A stretch of DNA of 44,680 bases from Fulvivirga sp. (GCA_028280565.1 JANQLQ010000126.1:1-44680); one strand, 5' to 3'; positions 14,864 to 25,155 are shown, counted from the stretch's first letter. Numbers and translations: made by a program. The notes: generated by a model not told the origin, from the letters alone.

Positions 14864-16678
14864 TTACTTCTTAGACCGGGCCTGCTGGCTGGCTTTCATC
14901 GCCTCTTCCAATCGCGCTTGGAATTTTGATTTTTTCTTGCTTCCGCCGCGTTTCCTGTTTTCTTCTAACACTTTTTTGATCTTATCCTCGTCGATCATCT
15001 TGCGGATGGCCGCTTGCTGCCCGAAGGTAACCAAGTTGGATACAAAGTAGTAAAAGCTAAGCGCGGCAGGGTAAGAATTCAAAACAAACATGAAAATGAC
15101 AGGCATCATGTATGAAAATGCTTTCATAGGTCCCTGTACTGTGCTCACTTGCTGGTTTTGCCAGGTGATAACGATAGTGGAAACTGTCATTAACAAAACG
15201 AAAAGGCTCACGTGACTCCCGTAAAAGGGAATGGTGAAGGGAAGATCTAAAATGGAATCATAAGACGACAAGTTGTCCGCCCAAAGGAAAGATTTTCCCC
15301 GCAGTTCGATCGATTGGGGAAAGAAATAGAACATGGACAGCAATATAGGCATTTGAAGAAGCATAGGCACACACCCGCTGATCGGGTTTACGCCCACCTG
15401 CTGGTACAACTTCATTTGTTCTTGTTGGGCCTTCGTCATATCACCGTCATGCTTTTCCCTGATCTGGTCCAGTTCCGGCTTCAATACTTTCATTTTAGCC
15501 ATGGAAACGTACGATTTGTACGAAAGCGGGGACAACGCCAGCTTAATAATGAACACCATGATAATGATGATGAATCCATAGTTATCCAAGAAGTTATTGA
15601 GCAGGTCGAAAAGCGGGATGATCACAAACTTATTGACCCAGATCATAGGGGGCCAGCCCAGCCAAAGGTTCTTGGAAAAATCTTCCGCTACGTCTTTGGT
15701 AATGTGGTAGTCGTTGGGCCCGAAATAATACTTGAAATTACCTTTACCTGATTTTAGATCCTCGTAGGGCAGGCCTAACGTTACCTGGGCAAATTTCACC
15801 TGGTCGGTCTTTTCCGGGTCATATAGTGTGCTTACACGGGCTTGGCTGAATTTATTTTCTGCAATAAGCCCGGCAATAAAGAAACGCTGCTTAATGGAAA
15901 CCCATTTTACCGCCTCGTCCAGTACTTCTTCCTCTAGCCCCTGGGAGCGTTCACTGAGGTAGTCGAAATCACCATCAAGGGTAAAATAGTTGACGGTGGT
16001 ATTCGTCCGGCTTAGCTCTATGTCTTTTTCCTGGGGGATGATGTGATCGTCCCAGCGGTAAATGAGGTCTTCGCGGGTCACCACGTTATCTAGGCCGATC
16101 AGCTCAAGATGATACCCCATTTCATAGCCTTTAGGACCTAACTTATACGTGTGCTTCACATATTGCCCATTTCCCATGGCCAGTTGGAAACTGTGTATCA
16201 AGGTGTCTCCAATTGTTTGTGTGCTATGGTCGTAGTATAGATCCGTGAGATCCACAACCCTGCCCGGGGAGTTTAAAGCAAGTGAGAACTGGTTACTATT
16301 GGGGGTGAGCAAGACCACGGGCTGATCGTCGTGGGTCTTAAAGGATTTTAGCTCAACCTCGTTTATTTTGGCGCCTAATGTGCTCAGTTGGATCTTAACC
16401 TCTTCGTTTTCTACTACAATGATCTGCTCTTCTCCCGTAGCACCTGCCCCGAAAACCCCATATTTTTGCAAGTTCAGTGCCTGTTGCGCAGAATCTTTGA
16501 CTTGCAAAAAGGAACTATCACTATCGTAGACCGCAGGCTCACTAGGTGCGGGCTCGCTGGTTTGCTCGGCAACTTCCGGTTCCGGCGCGGGAGGAGGTGG
16601 CTCGGGAGCAAAAAATGTAAAGTAGGTTATCACCATTAGGGCGATAAGTATTAAGCCCGTGGCTTGATTTCTATCCAT
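14864..16678 (-). CDS. yidC: Membrane protein insertase YidC
   Basis: YidC inserts and folds inner-membrane proteins, alone or with SecYEG. The 604 residues show TM1 at about 6-23, a Pro/Glu-rich linker (25-50), the large periplasmic beta domain up to about 340, and the conserved C-terminal membrane core from about 350 on (VFIIKLALSPLSYKSYVSMAKM). The hydrophilic-groove charge is Lys379 where E. coli has Arg. The tail after the last helix is strongly basic (RKRGGSKKKSK...ARSKK), as expected for ribosome contact. It lies 17 bases after pyrG on the same strand. Confidence 0.97.
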   Translation of the reverse strand: MDRNQATGLILIALMVITYFTFFAPEPPPPAPEPEVAEQTSEPAPSEPAVYDSDSSFLQVKDSAQQALNLQKYGVFGAGATGEEQIIVVENEEVKIQLSTLGAKINEVELKSFKTHDDQPVVLLTPNSNQFSLALNSPGRVVDLTDLYYDHSTQTIGDTLIHSFQLAMGNGQYVKHTYKLGPKGYEMGYHLELIGLDNVVTREDLIYRWDDHIIPQEKDIELSRTNTTVNYFTLDGDFDYLSERSQGLEEEVLDEAVKWVSIKQRFFIAGLIAENKFSQARVSTLYDPEKTDQVKFAQVTLGLPYEDLKSGKGNFKYYFGPNDYHITKDVAEDFSKNLWLGWPPMIWVNKFVIIPLFDLLNNFLDNYGFIIIIMVFIIKLALSPLSYKSYVSMAKMKVLKPELDQIREKHDGDMTKAQQEQMKLYQQVGVNPISGCVPMLLQMPILLSMFYFFPQSIELRGKSFLWADNLSSYDSILDLPFTIPFYGSHVSLFVLLMTVSTIVITWQNQQVSTVQGPMKAFSYMMPVIFMFVLNSYPAALSFYYFVSNLVTFGQQAAIRKMIDEDKIKKVLEENRKRGGSKKKSKFQARLEEAMKASQQARSKK

Positions 16679-16695
16679 TTTAAATAGATCTTAAA

Positions 16696-18318
16696 TTAAC
16701 TCTTGTTTTCTTTTTTATTGTGCAGCGCAGCTTCAACAAACTTAACAAACAGGGGGTGAGGGTTGAGGACTGTGCTCTTGAGTTCAGGGTGATACTGTGT
16801 TCCCACAAACCAAGGGTGATCTGTAAGCTCCACCACTTCTACCAATCCCGTGTCGGGGTTGATGCCGGAGGCTATCATCCCGGCTTTTTCGATTTTTTCC
16901 AGGTACTTATTGTTAAATTCATACCTATGCCGGTGCCGCTCGCTGATCTTTGTTTTACCGTAGATCGCGCTGGTCCTGCTGCCTCGTTTCAGGTTGCAAG
17001 GATAAGCCCCTAATCGCATTGTGCCTCCCATATTGGTCACCTTTTTTTGCTCTTCCATCAGGTCGATCACAGGGCTCTTCGTTTTTTCGTCGAACTCCGT
17101 AGATCCTGCGTCTTTTATTTTCAGTACGTTCCGGGTAAATTCAATTACGGCGCACTGCATGCCTAAACAAATGCCAAAAAATGGGATTTTGTTTTCACGT
17201 ACATACTGGACCGCCAATATTTTCCCCGGGATACCCCGCTCTCCAAAACCGGGAGCAACTAAGATGCCATCAAACTGACCTAAGACAGAATGGCAGTTAT
17301 CTTCATTCAGACTTTCCGAAGAAACGGGCTGCAGGTCCACTTTGCATTCATTGTCTACCCCGGCATGGATAAATGCCTCCATAATAGATTTATAGGCGTC
17401 CGGAAGTTCTACATACTTACCGATCAGCCCGATCTTTACCTCGTCGGTCGGATTTTTTAACCTGCCCAGGAACTCCTTCCACTGGTCCAGGGCGGGTTCC
17501 GTCTTATTGGATATCTTAAGCTTCGTCAGCACACGCTCTGCTAGCTTTTCCTTCCTCATCAGTATAGGCACATCGTAGATCGTCTCCGCATCCAGCGCTT
17601 CGATCACCGAGTTATACTTTACGTTGCAAAACAGGGCCAGCTTTTTCCGGATATCATCCGGTAGTTTCATTTCAGACCGGCATACCAGGATGTCCGGCTG
17701 GATACCTGCTTCCAGTAGCTGTTTTACAGAGTGCTGGGTAGGCTTGGTCTTCAGCTCCTTGGCAGCTTTTAGGTACGGGATAAGGGTCAAATGGATAACA
17801 ATGGAATTATTCTGGCCTACATCCCATTTGGTTTGCCTCACAGCTTCAATGAACGGTAGTGATTCAATATCACCCACACAGCCACCGATCTCGGTGATCA
17901 CAAAATCGTACTCCCCGCTTTCCCCTAACAAAAAGATGTTCCGCTTGATCTCATCTGTTATGTGGGGCACCACCTGCACGGTTTTACCCAGGTATTCTCC
18001 CTTGCGCTCTTTCGTGATCACGTTGTTATAGATCCTGCCCGTGGTAATGTTGTTCGCTTGGGAGGTGGGAGTATTCAGAAATCGCTCGTAGTGACCGAGG
18101 TCCAGGTCCGTTTCCGCACCGTCATCCGTTACATAGCATTCCCCATGCTCGTAAGGGTTTAATGTACCCGGATCTATGTTAATGTAAGGATCAAATTTTT
18201 GGATGGTGACTTTAAAGCCCCTTGCTTGTAATAGCTTTCCTAAAGATGCCGAGATTATTCCCTTTCCTAATGAGGACGTTACACCGCCGGTAACGAAAAC
18301 ATACTTAGCCTTGGCCAT
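16696..18318 (-). CDS. pyrG: CTP synthase
   Basis: PyrG makes CTP from UTP with ATP and glutamine. The 540 residues have an N-terminal synthetase domain ([16 protein letters not shown] at 6-21, [12 protein letters not shown] at 41-52) and a C-terminal class I amidotransferase domain with nucleophile Cys384 in FGICLGMQC and the His/Glu pair in QYHPE. I place the start at the ATG giving [13 protein letters not shown] longer frame from 18357 would begin inside the putative -7 box (18355-18362) and adds 13 non-conserved residues. pyrG heads the pyrG-yidC pair. Confidence 0.97.
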   Translation of the reverse strand: MAKAKYVFVTGGVTSSLGKGIISASLGKLLQARGFKVTIQKFDPYINIDPGTLNPYEHGECYVTDDGAETDLDLGHYERFLNTPTSQANNITTGRIYNNVITKERKGEYLGKTVQVVPHITDEIKRNIFLLGESGEYDFVITEIGGCVGDIESLPFIEAVRQTKWDVGQNNSIVIHLTLIPYLKAAKELKTKPTQHSVKQLLEAGIQPDILVCRSEMKLPDDIRKKLALFCNVKYNSVIEALDAETIYDVPILMRKEKLAERVLTKLKISNKTEPALDQWKEFLGRLKNPTDEVKIGLIGKYVELPDAYKSIMEAFIHAGVDNECKVDLQPVSSESLNEDNCHSVLGQFDGILVAPGFGERGIPGKILAVQYVRENKIPFFGICLGMQCAVIEFTRNVLKIKDAGSTEFDEKTKSPVIDLMEEQKKVTNMGGTMRLGAYPCNLKRGSRTSAIYGKTKISERHRHRYEFNNKYLEKIEKAGMIASGINPDTGLVEVVELTDHPWFVGTQYHPELKSTVLNPHPLFVKFVEAALHNKKENKS

Positions 18319-18354
18319 AAGTTTTTTATGAGTTGTTGATAAACTTATGGGGCA

Positions 18355-18362
18355 CAAAGGTA
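18355..18362 (-). promoter_or_regulatory. Putative -7 promoter box for pyrG
   Basis: The minus strand reads TACCTTTG, an exact TAnnTTTG match, 36 bases before the chosen pyrG start. No -33 element at consensus spacing was seen. Confidence 0.5.
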
Positions 18363-18683
18363 GCAGAATTCAAAACTAAATTAGTAAGTTATTTCATAAA
18401 TAAATCAACTTACCCTGGGGGAGCGTCGAGAAGTAATAGAACACAAGATGCGGCCTTTCAATTTCCACCTGTTTTTTCATGTACGCGTTTTTCTTTGCGT
18501 GTTACTATGTGCGTCATAAGTAGTTGGTTGGCATAAAGTTAAACCACAAAACGCCGGTTCACTGGCGAGAACCTACCTTTTAACAGCGCACTTTTAACGT
18601 CAAATTAGCCCGCTGATTGACCAGATCGTTACCTTCATCGATAATGGGCATCTACCGCTATGCTTTTGTGGCTTTTTAAGTGG
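18363..18683. other. Intergenic region between pyrG and the PKD protein gene
   Basis: This stretch separates the divergent pyrG and PKD-protein promoters. I see no gene, RNA or strong repeat in it. Confidence 0.5.
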
Positions 18684-18691
18684 TAACTTTG
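18684..18691 (+). promoter_or_regulatory. Putative -7 promoter box for the PKD protein gene
   Basis: TAACTTTG matches TAnnTTTG and lies 43 bases before the ATG at 18735. A TTTG at 18665-18668 is 15 bases upstream, closer than the usual spacing of about 19, so the -33 element is uncertain. Confidence 0.45.
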
Positions 18692-18734
18692 AGTTTGATT
18701 AGAAGGATGTCGTGGTTGGTTTTGAAATGGTAGT

Positions 18735-21700
18735 ATGTCCCATTTTAGAACTATGTTGAGAGGATTTTTTGCTTTGCTAGTATTTTTTGCAGTGGGCCTG
18801 TATGGGTCAAGACCTGCTTACGCCCAGTGCAGTTCATTACGCCCCCAGATCTCGATAGATTTTGACACGGATCAAGACTGCGCTCCTGTAACGGTCACGG
18901 ACTTTACCATCACTTATTTTTTCAACTCGGCACAAGACCCCAACGACATCGAGATCCGTTTTGAGTGGAACGATCCCGGGAATACTGTCGATGTCGTTAA
19001 CGTGGGTTCAGGACTGATCTCGGCCGCCGGGAATACTGAATTCACTGCTTCGGCACCCACTTTCACCTATTTTGACAATGATGGACAATGTACCATCATA
19101 CCAACAGCCTATGTCTATATCAATGGTGTTTTATGTCCTACTTCCGAAGAGGTCCAAACTGCTTTTTTCTGGGGCACGGACGAGCAAGCGAACGCACAGC
19201 TTTCCATTGTGCCGGCAAACTACGACGTGTGCTACAACAACCCCGTGGTGAATGCAGTCTTTAGGGATAACTCGGAGTTTAACTGCAACCGGAATGTAGA
19301 GCCCGACCGGCCTAACGAAGATGCCCGGCACGTGCAGTTTGTGTATGGCACCAACCATACTCCTGCCGCCACGATCTTGGATCTTTCTCTTCAAGATGGA
19401 GGCACTCAACCCCTTACCAACGGGGCTGGTACGTTGGTAAATCCGCAAACAAGGGGAACCGCAGGGCTCCAGGTCACAGGCGGCTATTTTGGTCCTGTGG
19501 AAACCATACCTTTCCCTGCCAACGGTCCTAACGCTCAAACCTTTCCCATGAGCGCCCCGGCTAACTTGGCCAATTTGGTCAATAACCGGTTCGAGGTGAC
19601 CCTTTTCAATTGGAACATCTGTAACCCCTGGAATGGCGACCCACTCAACCCGAACTATGACGACGCGATCTCCACCACGGCCTATATTGTCATTGTAGAT
19701 GGCCCGGAACCGGATTTCTGGACACGTGAAAATAATGCCGCGGGCGATACCACGAGCTTTTTTTGTGTTGGGGACAATATTTATTTTGACAACCAGACCC
19801 CGGGCATGGGCGGACTGGATTTCCGTTGGGAGTTTTACGACGATGCAGCGGGCACTACTTTGCTCGATACGCGTAACCGCAATAACCCTACCTATGCCTT
19901 TAACACCGAGGGGCAAAAGCTTATCCGGTTGATCGCTGAAAATCCTACGGCACAAGGATCTTGTGTGGAGGAGTTTGAAAAGATCATCACCATATCTGCT
20001 GCCATGGTGGCCCAGGTCGGCATAACCGACTTGGCGGGGAACCCCATCCCGGGATTGTTTTGCCAGGACCTTTCTACCCCACAGGATTTCCCCGTACGGT
20101 TTACCGACCAATCCTCCGGTACCCCTAATGCCTTTACACGATGGCGGTGGGAGTTTTATGATGAAAACAACACACTTACCCGGGAGGAGCCTGCGGGCGG
20201 ATTGTTTTCTAGCACGCCACTAGGCCCCTTCGATGAGGTATTCACTGATCCGGGGAATTACCGGGTACGTTTGATCACCAGGGATGAAGCTACGGGATGT
20301 CAATCCGAGAATGACACTTGGATAAGGGTATTTGAAAATCCTATAGCTGATTTCAACTCTACCCGGGTGTGCGAGGGAGAAATGACACGTTTCGAAGACG
20401 TCTCTACCGTAAATGCTATCAATGGGGAAACGATTGTTTCATGGGAATGGGATTTTGACTATGATGGGACCACTTTTAACAAAAATGCCGCGTTTGACAA
20501 TGAAACATCCTTTGACCACGCCTTAGGTGCTCCCGGCACGTATAACGTGGCACTTCGCGTGATGACAGACCAAAACGCTTGTGCTGGCCTTACGGTCATC
20601 CCTGTAATCGTAGACCCCCTGCCCATCGCCGATATTAGTACAAACCAGCCGAATGGGTGTAGTGTGCTGGAAGTAGTTTTTAATAATAACGGGGTAGGCG
20701 TGCAACCTGCCCCTGTACAGCAATACATTTGGGAAGTTAACGATGGGTCCGGGTATGTTGTAGATTCCGTCCAAAACCCTTCAGACCCGGGCTTTTCCGC
20801 CCAGTATACCCGGTATTTTGAAAATTTGACCTCTTCGGACCTTACCTATGATGTGCGCTTGAGGGCAATCACAACAGACGGCTGTGAGCAAATCAGTGCC
20901 CCGGTAACCGTGGTGGTGGGGCCGGGACCGGTTTCAGGATTTAACTCACTCAATTATTCCCCTTTTGATGACAATTGCAGCCCGGTGGCAGTGGATTTTG
21001 AAGTGGATAATGCCACCTTGGCCTTAAACCCGGCATCGTTTCTTTGGACCATCGTAGATGAAGGTGATACCGTCGACCAGCAGGATACGGGGACAGATCC
21101 TAATTTTTCTTATGTCTTCAATAACCAAGGTATGGGCATCAAGGATTTTTGGGTCACTTTGACCAGCACGTTGAGCAATGGCTGTTCCAGGGATTCCACG
21201 CGGCTCATACGTGTTAATCCGGTGCCCTCGGCTGATTTCACCGTGGATACGTTACAGTTTGATTGTGAAGTAATGCATCTCGATTTTGAAGCCATTACAA
21301 AGGGCTTAAGTGAATACCGCTGGGAGTTGAGGATCAATAACGTGGTGATGCTTTCTTTGTCGGCGGAAGGTGACCGGTTCGATTATCGAATAGACCGTGG
21401 GGCAGTAGATCAAAATGTAGAAGTATCCCTGCAAACCACGAATTTTGCCAATTGTACCAGTTCTACGGTGACAAAGGCAGTTTTTGTTGGGCAACGCCCG
21501 GAGATACTCACTTCGTTCGAGGTTACTCCTATCAGCCAAACTTTACCGAACCGGACGGTCACACTTGTGAACACCACTAACCCCGGTCCATGGACCTATG
21601 AATGGGACCTGGGAGATAGCACGACTTCTACTGACCCTAACCTGGGTAGTCATCAATATGCTACGTTTGGAACGTACATCATCACGCTTACGGCACGTTT

Positions 21701-22556
21701 GGATGAATGTATCGAGACCGCGACCCGTACGATCACCATTAACCCAATACCCCCGATCGTGGATTTTGACTATGCTCCGCCTTCCGGCTGCGCCCCATTG
21801 GAAGTGCAGTTTACGAACCTGTCCCAATTTGCAGATTCTACGAGCTATTCCTGGAGATTTGGCGCCAATGAAGGGATCTCCAGGGCTGTCAATCCCACCT
21901 ACACCTACTTTACACCGGGTGTATACACCGTAAGTTTGAGCGCTACAAATGTGCTCGGAGATACGATCACGGAGACTAAATCCATGATCATCGAGGTGTT
22001 TGAGCCTCCCAGGGCACAGTTTAACGTGCGTCCGCGCGTGGTTTTGATCCCTGACCAGCCCCTGTTTACGGATAACAACAGCTTCGGGGCCAACTCCTTT
22101 CTGTGGGATTTCGGGGATGGCAGCACGTCCACAGAATTCGAGCCCCAGCATTTTTACCAGCAAGAAGGGACCTACGACATTTCTCTTATTGCATACAGCA
22201 CTGACGGCTGTACGGACACCACACGACGCGAAAGTTTGGTGCAAGCGAGGACCGGGGGAAGGCTTCTGATCCCCAACGCTTTTACCCCTGACCCCTTAGG
22301 TAGTTCCGGGGGAAGGGTAGGGAATGGCCTCAACGATGTGTTCCTACCCCTGACCCAAGGAGTGGCGGAGTTTGAAATGTTCATTTTCAACCGCTGGGGG
22401 GAGCTGCTTTTCAGGAGTGATGATAAAACCATTGGCTGGGATGGATACTTCCGGGGCCGGCTGTGTGCACAAGATGTGTATGTCTACAAGTTGAATCTCG
22501 TCTTTGAAAACGGGGAGAGTACAGTGCGAACAGGAGATGTGAATTTGATACGATGA
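18735..22556 (+). CDS. PKD-repeat surface protein with T9SS type-B sorting domain
   Basis: This 1273-residue secreted protein has a signal peptide (about residues 1-30, ending RPAYAQ). Several PKD-like beta-sandwich modules start near residues 536, 631, 832, 1006 and 1092, each with a P-x-A/V-D/Q-F opening and a later DGS/GPGTYNV- or GTYDISL-type strand. The C-terminal ~97 residues (from LLIPNAFTPD near 1177, with FNRWGELLF and GWDGYFRG) are the gliding-motility-associated CHU_C domain that directs export through the type IX secretion system. The many Cys residues fit an extracellular location. It overlaps the PorP/SprF gene by four bases. The ligand is unknown; adhesion or a structural surface role is inference. 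Long antisense frames here (19131-20111, 21543-22244) are shadows. Confidence 0.93.
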   Translation: MSHFRTMLRGFFALLVFFAVGLYGSRPAYAQCSSLRPQISIDFDTDQDCAPVTVTDFTITYFFNSAQDPNDIEIRFEWNDPGNTVDVVNVGSGLISAAGNTEFTASAPTFTYFDNDGQCTIIPTAYVYINGVLCPTSEEVQTAFFWGTDEQANAQLSIVPANYDVCYNNPVVNAVFRDNSEFNCNRNVEPDRPNEDARHVQFVYGTNHTPAATILDLSLQDGGTQPLTNGAGTLVNPQTRGTAGLQVTGGYFGPVETIPFPANGPNAQTFPMSAPANLANLVNNRFEVTLFNWNICNPWNGDPLNPNYDDAISTTAYIVIVDGPEPDFWTRENNAAGDTTSFFCVGDNIYFDNQTPGMGGLDFRWEFYDDAAGTTLLDTRNRNNPTYAFNTEGQKLIRLIAENPTAQGSCVEEFEKIITISAAMVAQVGITDLAGNPIPGLFCQDLSTPQDFPVRFTDQSSGTPNAFTRWRWEFYDENNTLTREEPAGGLFSSTPLGPFDEVFTDPGNYRVRLITRDEATGCQSENDTWIRVFENPIADFNSTRVCEGEMTRFEDVSTVNAINGETIVSWEWDFDYDGTTFNKNAAFDNETSFDHALGAPGTYNVALRVMTDQNACAGLTVIPVIVDPLPIADISTNQPNGCSVLEVVFNNNGVGVQPAPVQQYIWEVNDGSGYVVDSVQNPSDPGFSAQYTRYFENLTSSDLTYDVRLRAITTDGCEQISAPVTVVVGPGPVSGFNSLNYSPFDDNCSPVAVDFEVDNATLALNPASFLWTIVDEGDTVDQQDTGTDPNFSYVFNNQGMGIKDFWVTLTSTLSNGCSRDSTRLIRVNPVPSADFTVDTLQFDCEVMHLDFEAITKGLSEYRWELRINNVVMLSLSAEGDRFDYRIDRGAVDQNVEVSLQTTNFANCTSSTVTKAVFVGQRPEILTSFEVTPISQTLPNRTVTLVNTTNPGPWTYEWDLGDSTTSTDPNLGSHQYATFGTYIITLTARLDECIETATRTITINPIPPIVDFDYAPPSGCAPLEVQFTNLSQFADSTSYSWRFGANEGISRAVNPTYTYFTPGVYTVSLSATNVLGDTITETKSMIIEVFEPPRAQFNVRPRVVLIPDQPLFTDNNSFGANSFLWDFGDGSTSTEFEPQHFYQQEGTYDISLIAYSTDGCTDTTRRESLVQARTGGRLLIPNAFTPDPLGSSGGRVGNGLNDVFLPLTQGVAEFEMFIFNRWGELLFRSDDKTIGWDGYFRGRLCAQDVYVYKLNLVFENGESTVRTGDVNLIR

Positions 22557-23569
22557 GAAAATTACTCGTAATAGGCTTGTTGATGTTCTGCATTTTACAA
22601 AGTGGGGCCCAAGACCCCCATTTCTCACAATACTATGCAGCACCTACTTACCTGAATCCTGCTTTTGCAGGTACGGGGGCCGATCATCGCTTTATTGCGA
22701 ACTATCGCAACCAGTGGCCCGAGATCAGTAATGGGTTTGTCACTTATGCTTTTTCTTATGACCACAACATGTCAGACTTGAAAAGCGGTGTAGGTATTTT
22801 GGTCATGTCCGATAGGGCCGGTTCAGCGGCATTGCAATCCACTACGGTAAACTTTTTATACTCTTACAAAATCCAACTGGCCAATAAGTGGATCGTTACT
22901 CCCGGGCTTTATTTTGGCTACGGATACCGTGATATAGATTTCAATAGCCTCGTTTTCGGGGACCAACTGGAATTTCAAAGCGACGGGCAGGTGCCCACCC
23001 AAGACTTACAAGCCAGCCAGTTGGGCAGCGTACATTACTTTGATGTGGGCAGTGGACTGCTGATATACAATAAAACGTTCTGGGTGGGGTTTGCTGCGAG
23101 CCATATCAATGAACCTAACCGGTCTTTGCTTGGCGAAGAAAGCCAGGTACCGATGAAAACCTCGGTACATGCCGGGTTTAGGGTGCCCCTATATTCCGGG
23201 ATGTTCAAAAAGAAAAGGATATCCAGCCTGGCGCCTTCCATGGTATACCAGCGCCAAGGCGATTTTGATCAATTAGACATTGGCCTGCACTTTTTATATG
23301 AGCCGATCATGATCGGCCTGTGGTACAGGGGCATTCCCATACAGCAAGATGTTAACGATAATGTAAGCCAGGATGCCATCGTATTGATCCTTGGCGTACG
23401 TTTTGATCGCCTGGAAACCGCTTACAGCTATGATTTTACCGTCTCTGAACTAGGCCCTATTTCCGGTGGTGCCCATGAAGTATCCTTAAAATATAGCCTG
23501 GACCTTTCCCTGAGGTCTAAAGTGAAGAAACCGGAAAAGTTCATTCCCTGCCCTACGTTTAATAAATAG
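22553..23569 (+). CDS. PorP/SprF-family T9SS outer-membrane protein
   Basis: This 338-residue beta-barrel-like protein starts with a signal peptide (MRKLLVIGLLMFCILQSGAQ) and the family signature DPHFSQYYAAPTYLNPAFAG. Family members accompany PKD/CHU_C cargo proteins and help attach or secrete them through T9SS. The coding region is translationally coupled (ATGA overlap) to the preceding cargo gene, so the two are very likely functional partners. The C-terminus (KKPEKFIPCPTF) is short and has no OmpA domain. Confidence 0.93.
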   Translation: MRKLLVIGLLMFCILQSGAQDPHFSQYYAAPTYLNPAFAGTGADHRFIANYRNQWPEISNGFVTYAFSYDHNMSDLKSGVGILVMSDRAGSAALQSTTVNFLYSYKIQLANKWIVTPGLYFGYGYRDIDFNSLVFGDQLEFQSDGQVPTQDLQASQLGSVHYFDVGSGLLIYNKTFWVGFAASHINEPNRSLLGEESQVPMKTSVHAGFRVPLYSGMFKKKRISSLAPSMVYQRQGDFDQLDIGLHFLYEPIMIGLWYRGIPIQQDVNDNVSQDAIVLILGVRFDRLETAYSYDFTVSELGPISGGAHEVSLKYSLDLSLRSKVKKPEKFIPCPTFNK

Positions 23570-23582
23570 CGGATCGTTGCGG

Positions 23583-23618
23583 GGTGATCGTGGGCCGCGC
23601 AGGCTTCTCACGATCACC
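23583..23618. other. Perfect 10-bp inverted repeat after the PorP/SprF gene
   Basis: GGTGATCGTG (23583-23592) and CACGATCACC (23609-23618) can form a stem with a 16-base loop, 14 bases after the stop codon. There is no T-run, so this is a 3'-end stabilising hairpin or a factor-dependent end rather than a clear intrinsic terminator. Confidence 0.6.
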
Positions 23619-23657
23619 TGGAATGGACCAACCCTCCGCAGTTTCCCATTTTAATAC

Positions 23658-23665
23658 TAACTTTG
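23658..23665 (+). promoter_or_regulatory. Putative -7 promoter box for the nucleotidyltransferase gene
   Basis: TAACTTTG is an exact TAnnTTTG match, 18 bases before the ATG at 23684. It overlaps the TTG at 23663, which argues against that TTG as the start. No -33 TTTG is evident. Confidence 0.5.
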
Positions 23666-23683
23666 CGCTTCGAAAATAATTCT

Positions 23684-25132
23684 ATGTTGGAAAAGCCTGG
23701 CAGCGAGATCATGAATCATTCCCCCTCTCTTTCTAAAAACCCGATTTTTGACTTAGTGGGCCGTGTGGCCCGGGAGCAAGGTATCGAGACCTACGTTATC
23801 GGGGGCTGGGTGCGTGACCTGCTTCTCAAAAGACCTTCGAAAGATGTGGATTTTGTATGTGTAGGCAGTGGCATCGAATTGGCACAGCGGGTAGCAGGGC
23901 AAATGGATCATGCCAAGGTGAATGTATTTAAGAATTTTGGTACGGCCATGATCCGGTATAAGGAATGGGAGCTGGAATTCGTAGGGGCCAGGAAGGAGTC
24001 TTACCGTGAAGATTCTCGTAAGCCGGTGGTAGAGAATGGCACGCTGGAAGATGATCAGAACCGGAGGGATTTCACGATCAACGCCATGGCCATCAGCTTG
24101 AACGAAGGTGACTTTGGGAACTTGGTAGATCCCTTTAACGGGGTCAAAGACTTAAGATCTAAAATACTCAGGACACCCCTGGATCCCGGGATCACTTTTT
24201 CGGATGATCCCTTACGGATGATGAGAGGCATCCGGTTTGCCAGCCAGCTCAACTTTGATATTGAGGCCGATACTTACCAGGGCATTGTAGATCACCTGGA
24301 TAGGATCAAGATCGTATCACGAGAACGCATTTCAGACGAGCTGAACAAGATCATCCTCTCACCGAAACCCTCGTATGGTTTTAAGCTTTTATTCCATACC
24401 GGGATATTGAAGCTGATTTTTCCAGAGATGGTGGACCTGCATGGTGTCGAAACCATTAATGGAAAGTCGCACAAAGATAATTTCTACCATACCTTGCAGG
24501 TGCTGGATAACCTGTCGGACATGTCCGGTTATCTCTGGCTAAGATGGGCGGCGATATTGCACGATATTGCTAAGCCTCCCACAAAACGGTTTGATCCTAA
24601 AGTAGGATGGACTTTCCATGGCCATGAGGATAAAGGAGCCCGGATGGTACCGGGGATATTTCGAAGGCTCAAGCTACCACTCAATGACAGGATGGAGTAT
24701 GTGAAAAAATTGGTCAAGCTCCATTTACGTCCTATAGCGCTGGTAAAGGATGATATTACGGATACCGCGCTTCGGAGGCTGCTCTTCGAGGCAGGGGAAG
24801 ATATAGACGACCTGATGAAGCTGTGCAAGGCAGACATTACCTCCAAAAACCCGGAAAAGGTTAAAAAATACCTCGCTAATTTTAAAAAGGTAGAAGCTAA
24901 GTTGCTGGAAGTAGAAGAAAAGGACAAGATCAGGAATTTCCAACCCCCGATCACGGGTGACGAGATCATAAAAGCTTTTGACCTTAAGCCGGGCCGCATC
25001 ATTGGTGACATCAAAGAAGAGATAAAGGAATCGATCTTAGAAGGGATCATTAAAAATGATCGCGAGGAGGCCTGGCAGTTGATGCTGGAGATTGGTAAGA
25101 AGAAAGGTTTGGAATTAGTAAATGAAAAGTGA
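23684..25132 (+). CDS. cca: CCA tRNA nucleotidyltransferase / poly(A) polymerase family, HD domain
   Basis: This enzyme of the class II CCA-adding/poly(A) polymerase family (482 residues from the chosen ATG) builds or repairs tRNA 3' ends. Motifs in order: the nucleotidyltransferase signature GGWVRDLLLKRPSKDVDFV, the flexible-loop and B motif RRDFTINAMAIS, DPLRMMRGIRFA, and a C-terminal HD domain (RWAAILHDIAKP ... HEDKGA). CCA-adding and poly(A) activities cannot be separated by eye. An upstream in-frame TTG at 23663 lies inside the promoter box and is rejected; the ATG at 23711 (MNHSPSLSK) is an alternative start. Confidence 0.9.
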   Translation: MLEKPGSEIMNHSPSLSKNPIFDLVGRVAREQGIETYVIGGWVRDLLLKRPSKDVDFVCVGSGIELAQRVAGQMDHAKVNVFKNFGTAMIRYKEWELEFVGARKESYREDSRKPVVENGTLEDDQNRRDFTINAMAISLNEGDFGNLVDPFNGVKDLRSKILRTPLDPGITFSDDPLRMMRGIRFASQLNFDIEADTYQGIVDHLDRIKIVSRERISDELNKIILSPKPSYGFKLLFHTGILKLIFPEMVDLHGVETINGKSHKDNFYHTLQVLDNLSDMSGYLWLRWAAILHDIAKPPTKRFDPKVGWTFHGHEDKGARMVPGIFRRLKLPLNDRMEYVKKLVKLHLRPIALVKDDITDTALRRLLFEAGEDIDDLMKLCKADITSKNPEKVKKYLANFKKVEAKLLEVEEKDKIRNFQPPITGDEIIKAFDLKPGRIIGDIKEEIKESILEGIIKNDREEAWQLMLEIGKKKGLELVNEK

Positions 25133-25140
25133 TACTTTTG
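25108..25140 (+). promoter_or_regulatory. Promoter of the TPR protein gene
   Basis: TTTG at 25108-25111 and TACTTTTG at 25133-25140 (TAnnTTTG) are separated by 21 bases, close to the Bacteroidota -33/-7 layout. The promoter lies over the 3' end of the nucleotidyltransferase gene, 15 bases before the ATG at 25156. Confidence 0.6.
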
Positions 25141-25155
25141 AGGTTTGAAAATTTT

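Noticed and set aside
18319-18357. Longer pyrG start
   Set aside because: The 13 added residues are not part of the conserved CTP synthase N-terminus and the start overlaps the putative promoter box.
19131-20111. 326-codon open frame antisense to the PKD gene
   Set aside because: It lies wholly within a well-supported gene with domain structure; the antisense translation has no recognisable motifs. The same applies to 21543-22244 on the minus strand.
23663-23683. TTG start extending the nucleotidyltransferase by seven residues
   Set aside because: The TTG lies inside the TAACTTTG -7 box, so it would be upstream of the expected transcript start.
25129-25155. Upstream start of the TPR protein
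   Set aside because: It would place the start before the -7 box and spoil the signal peptide that begins at 25156.
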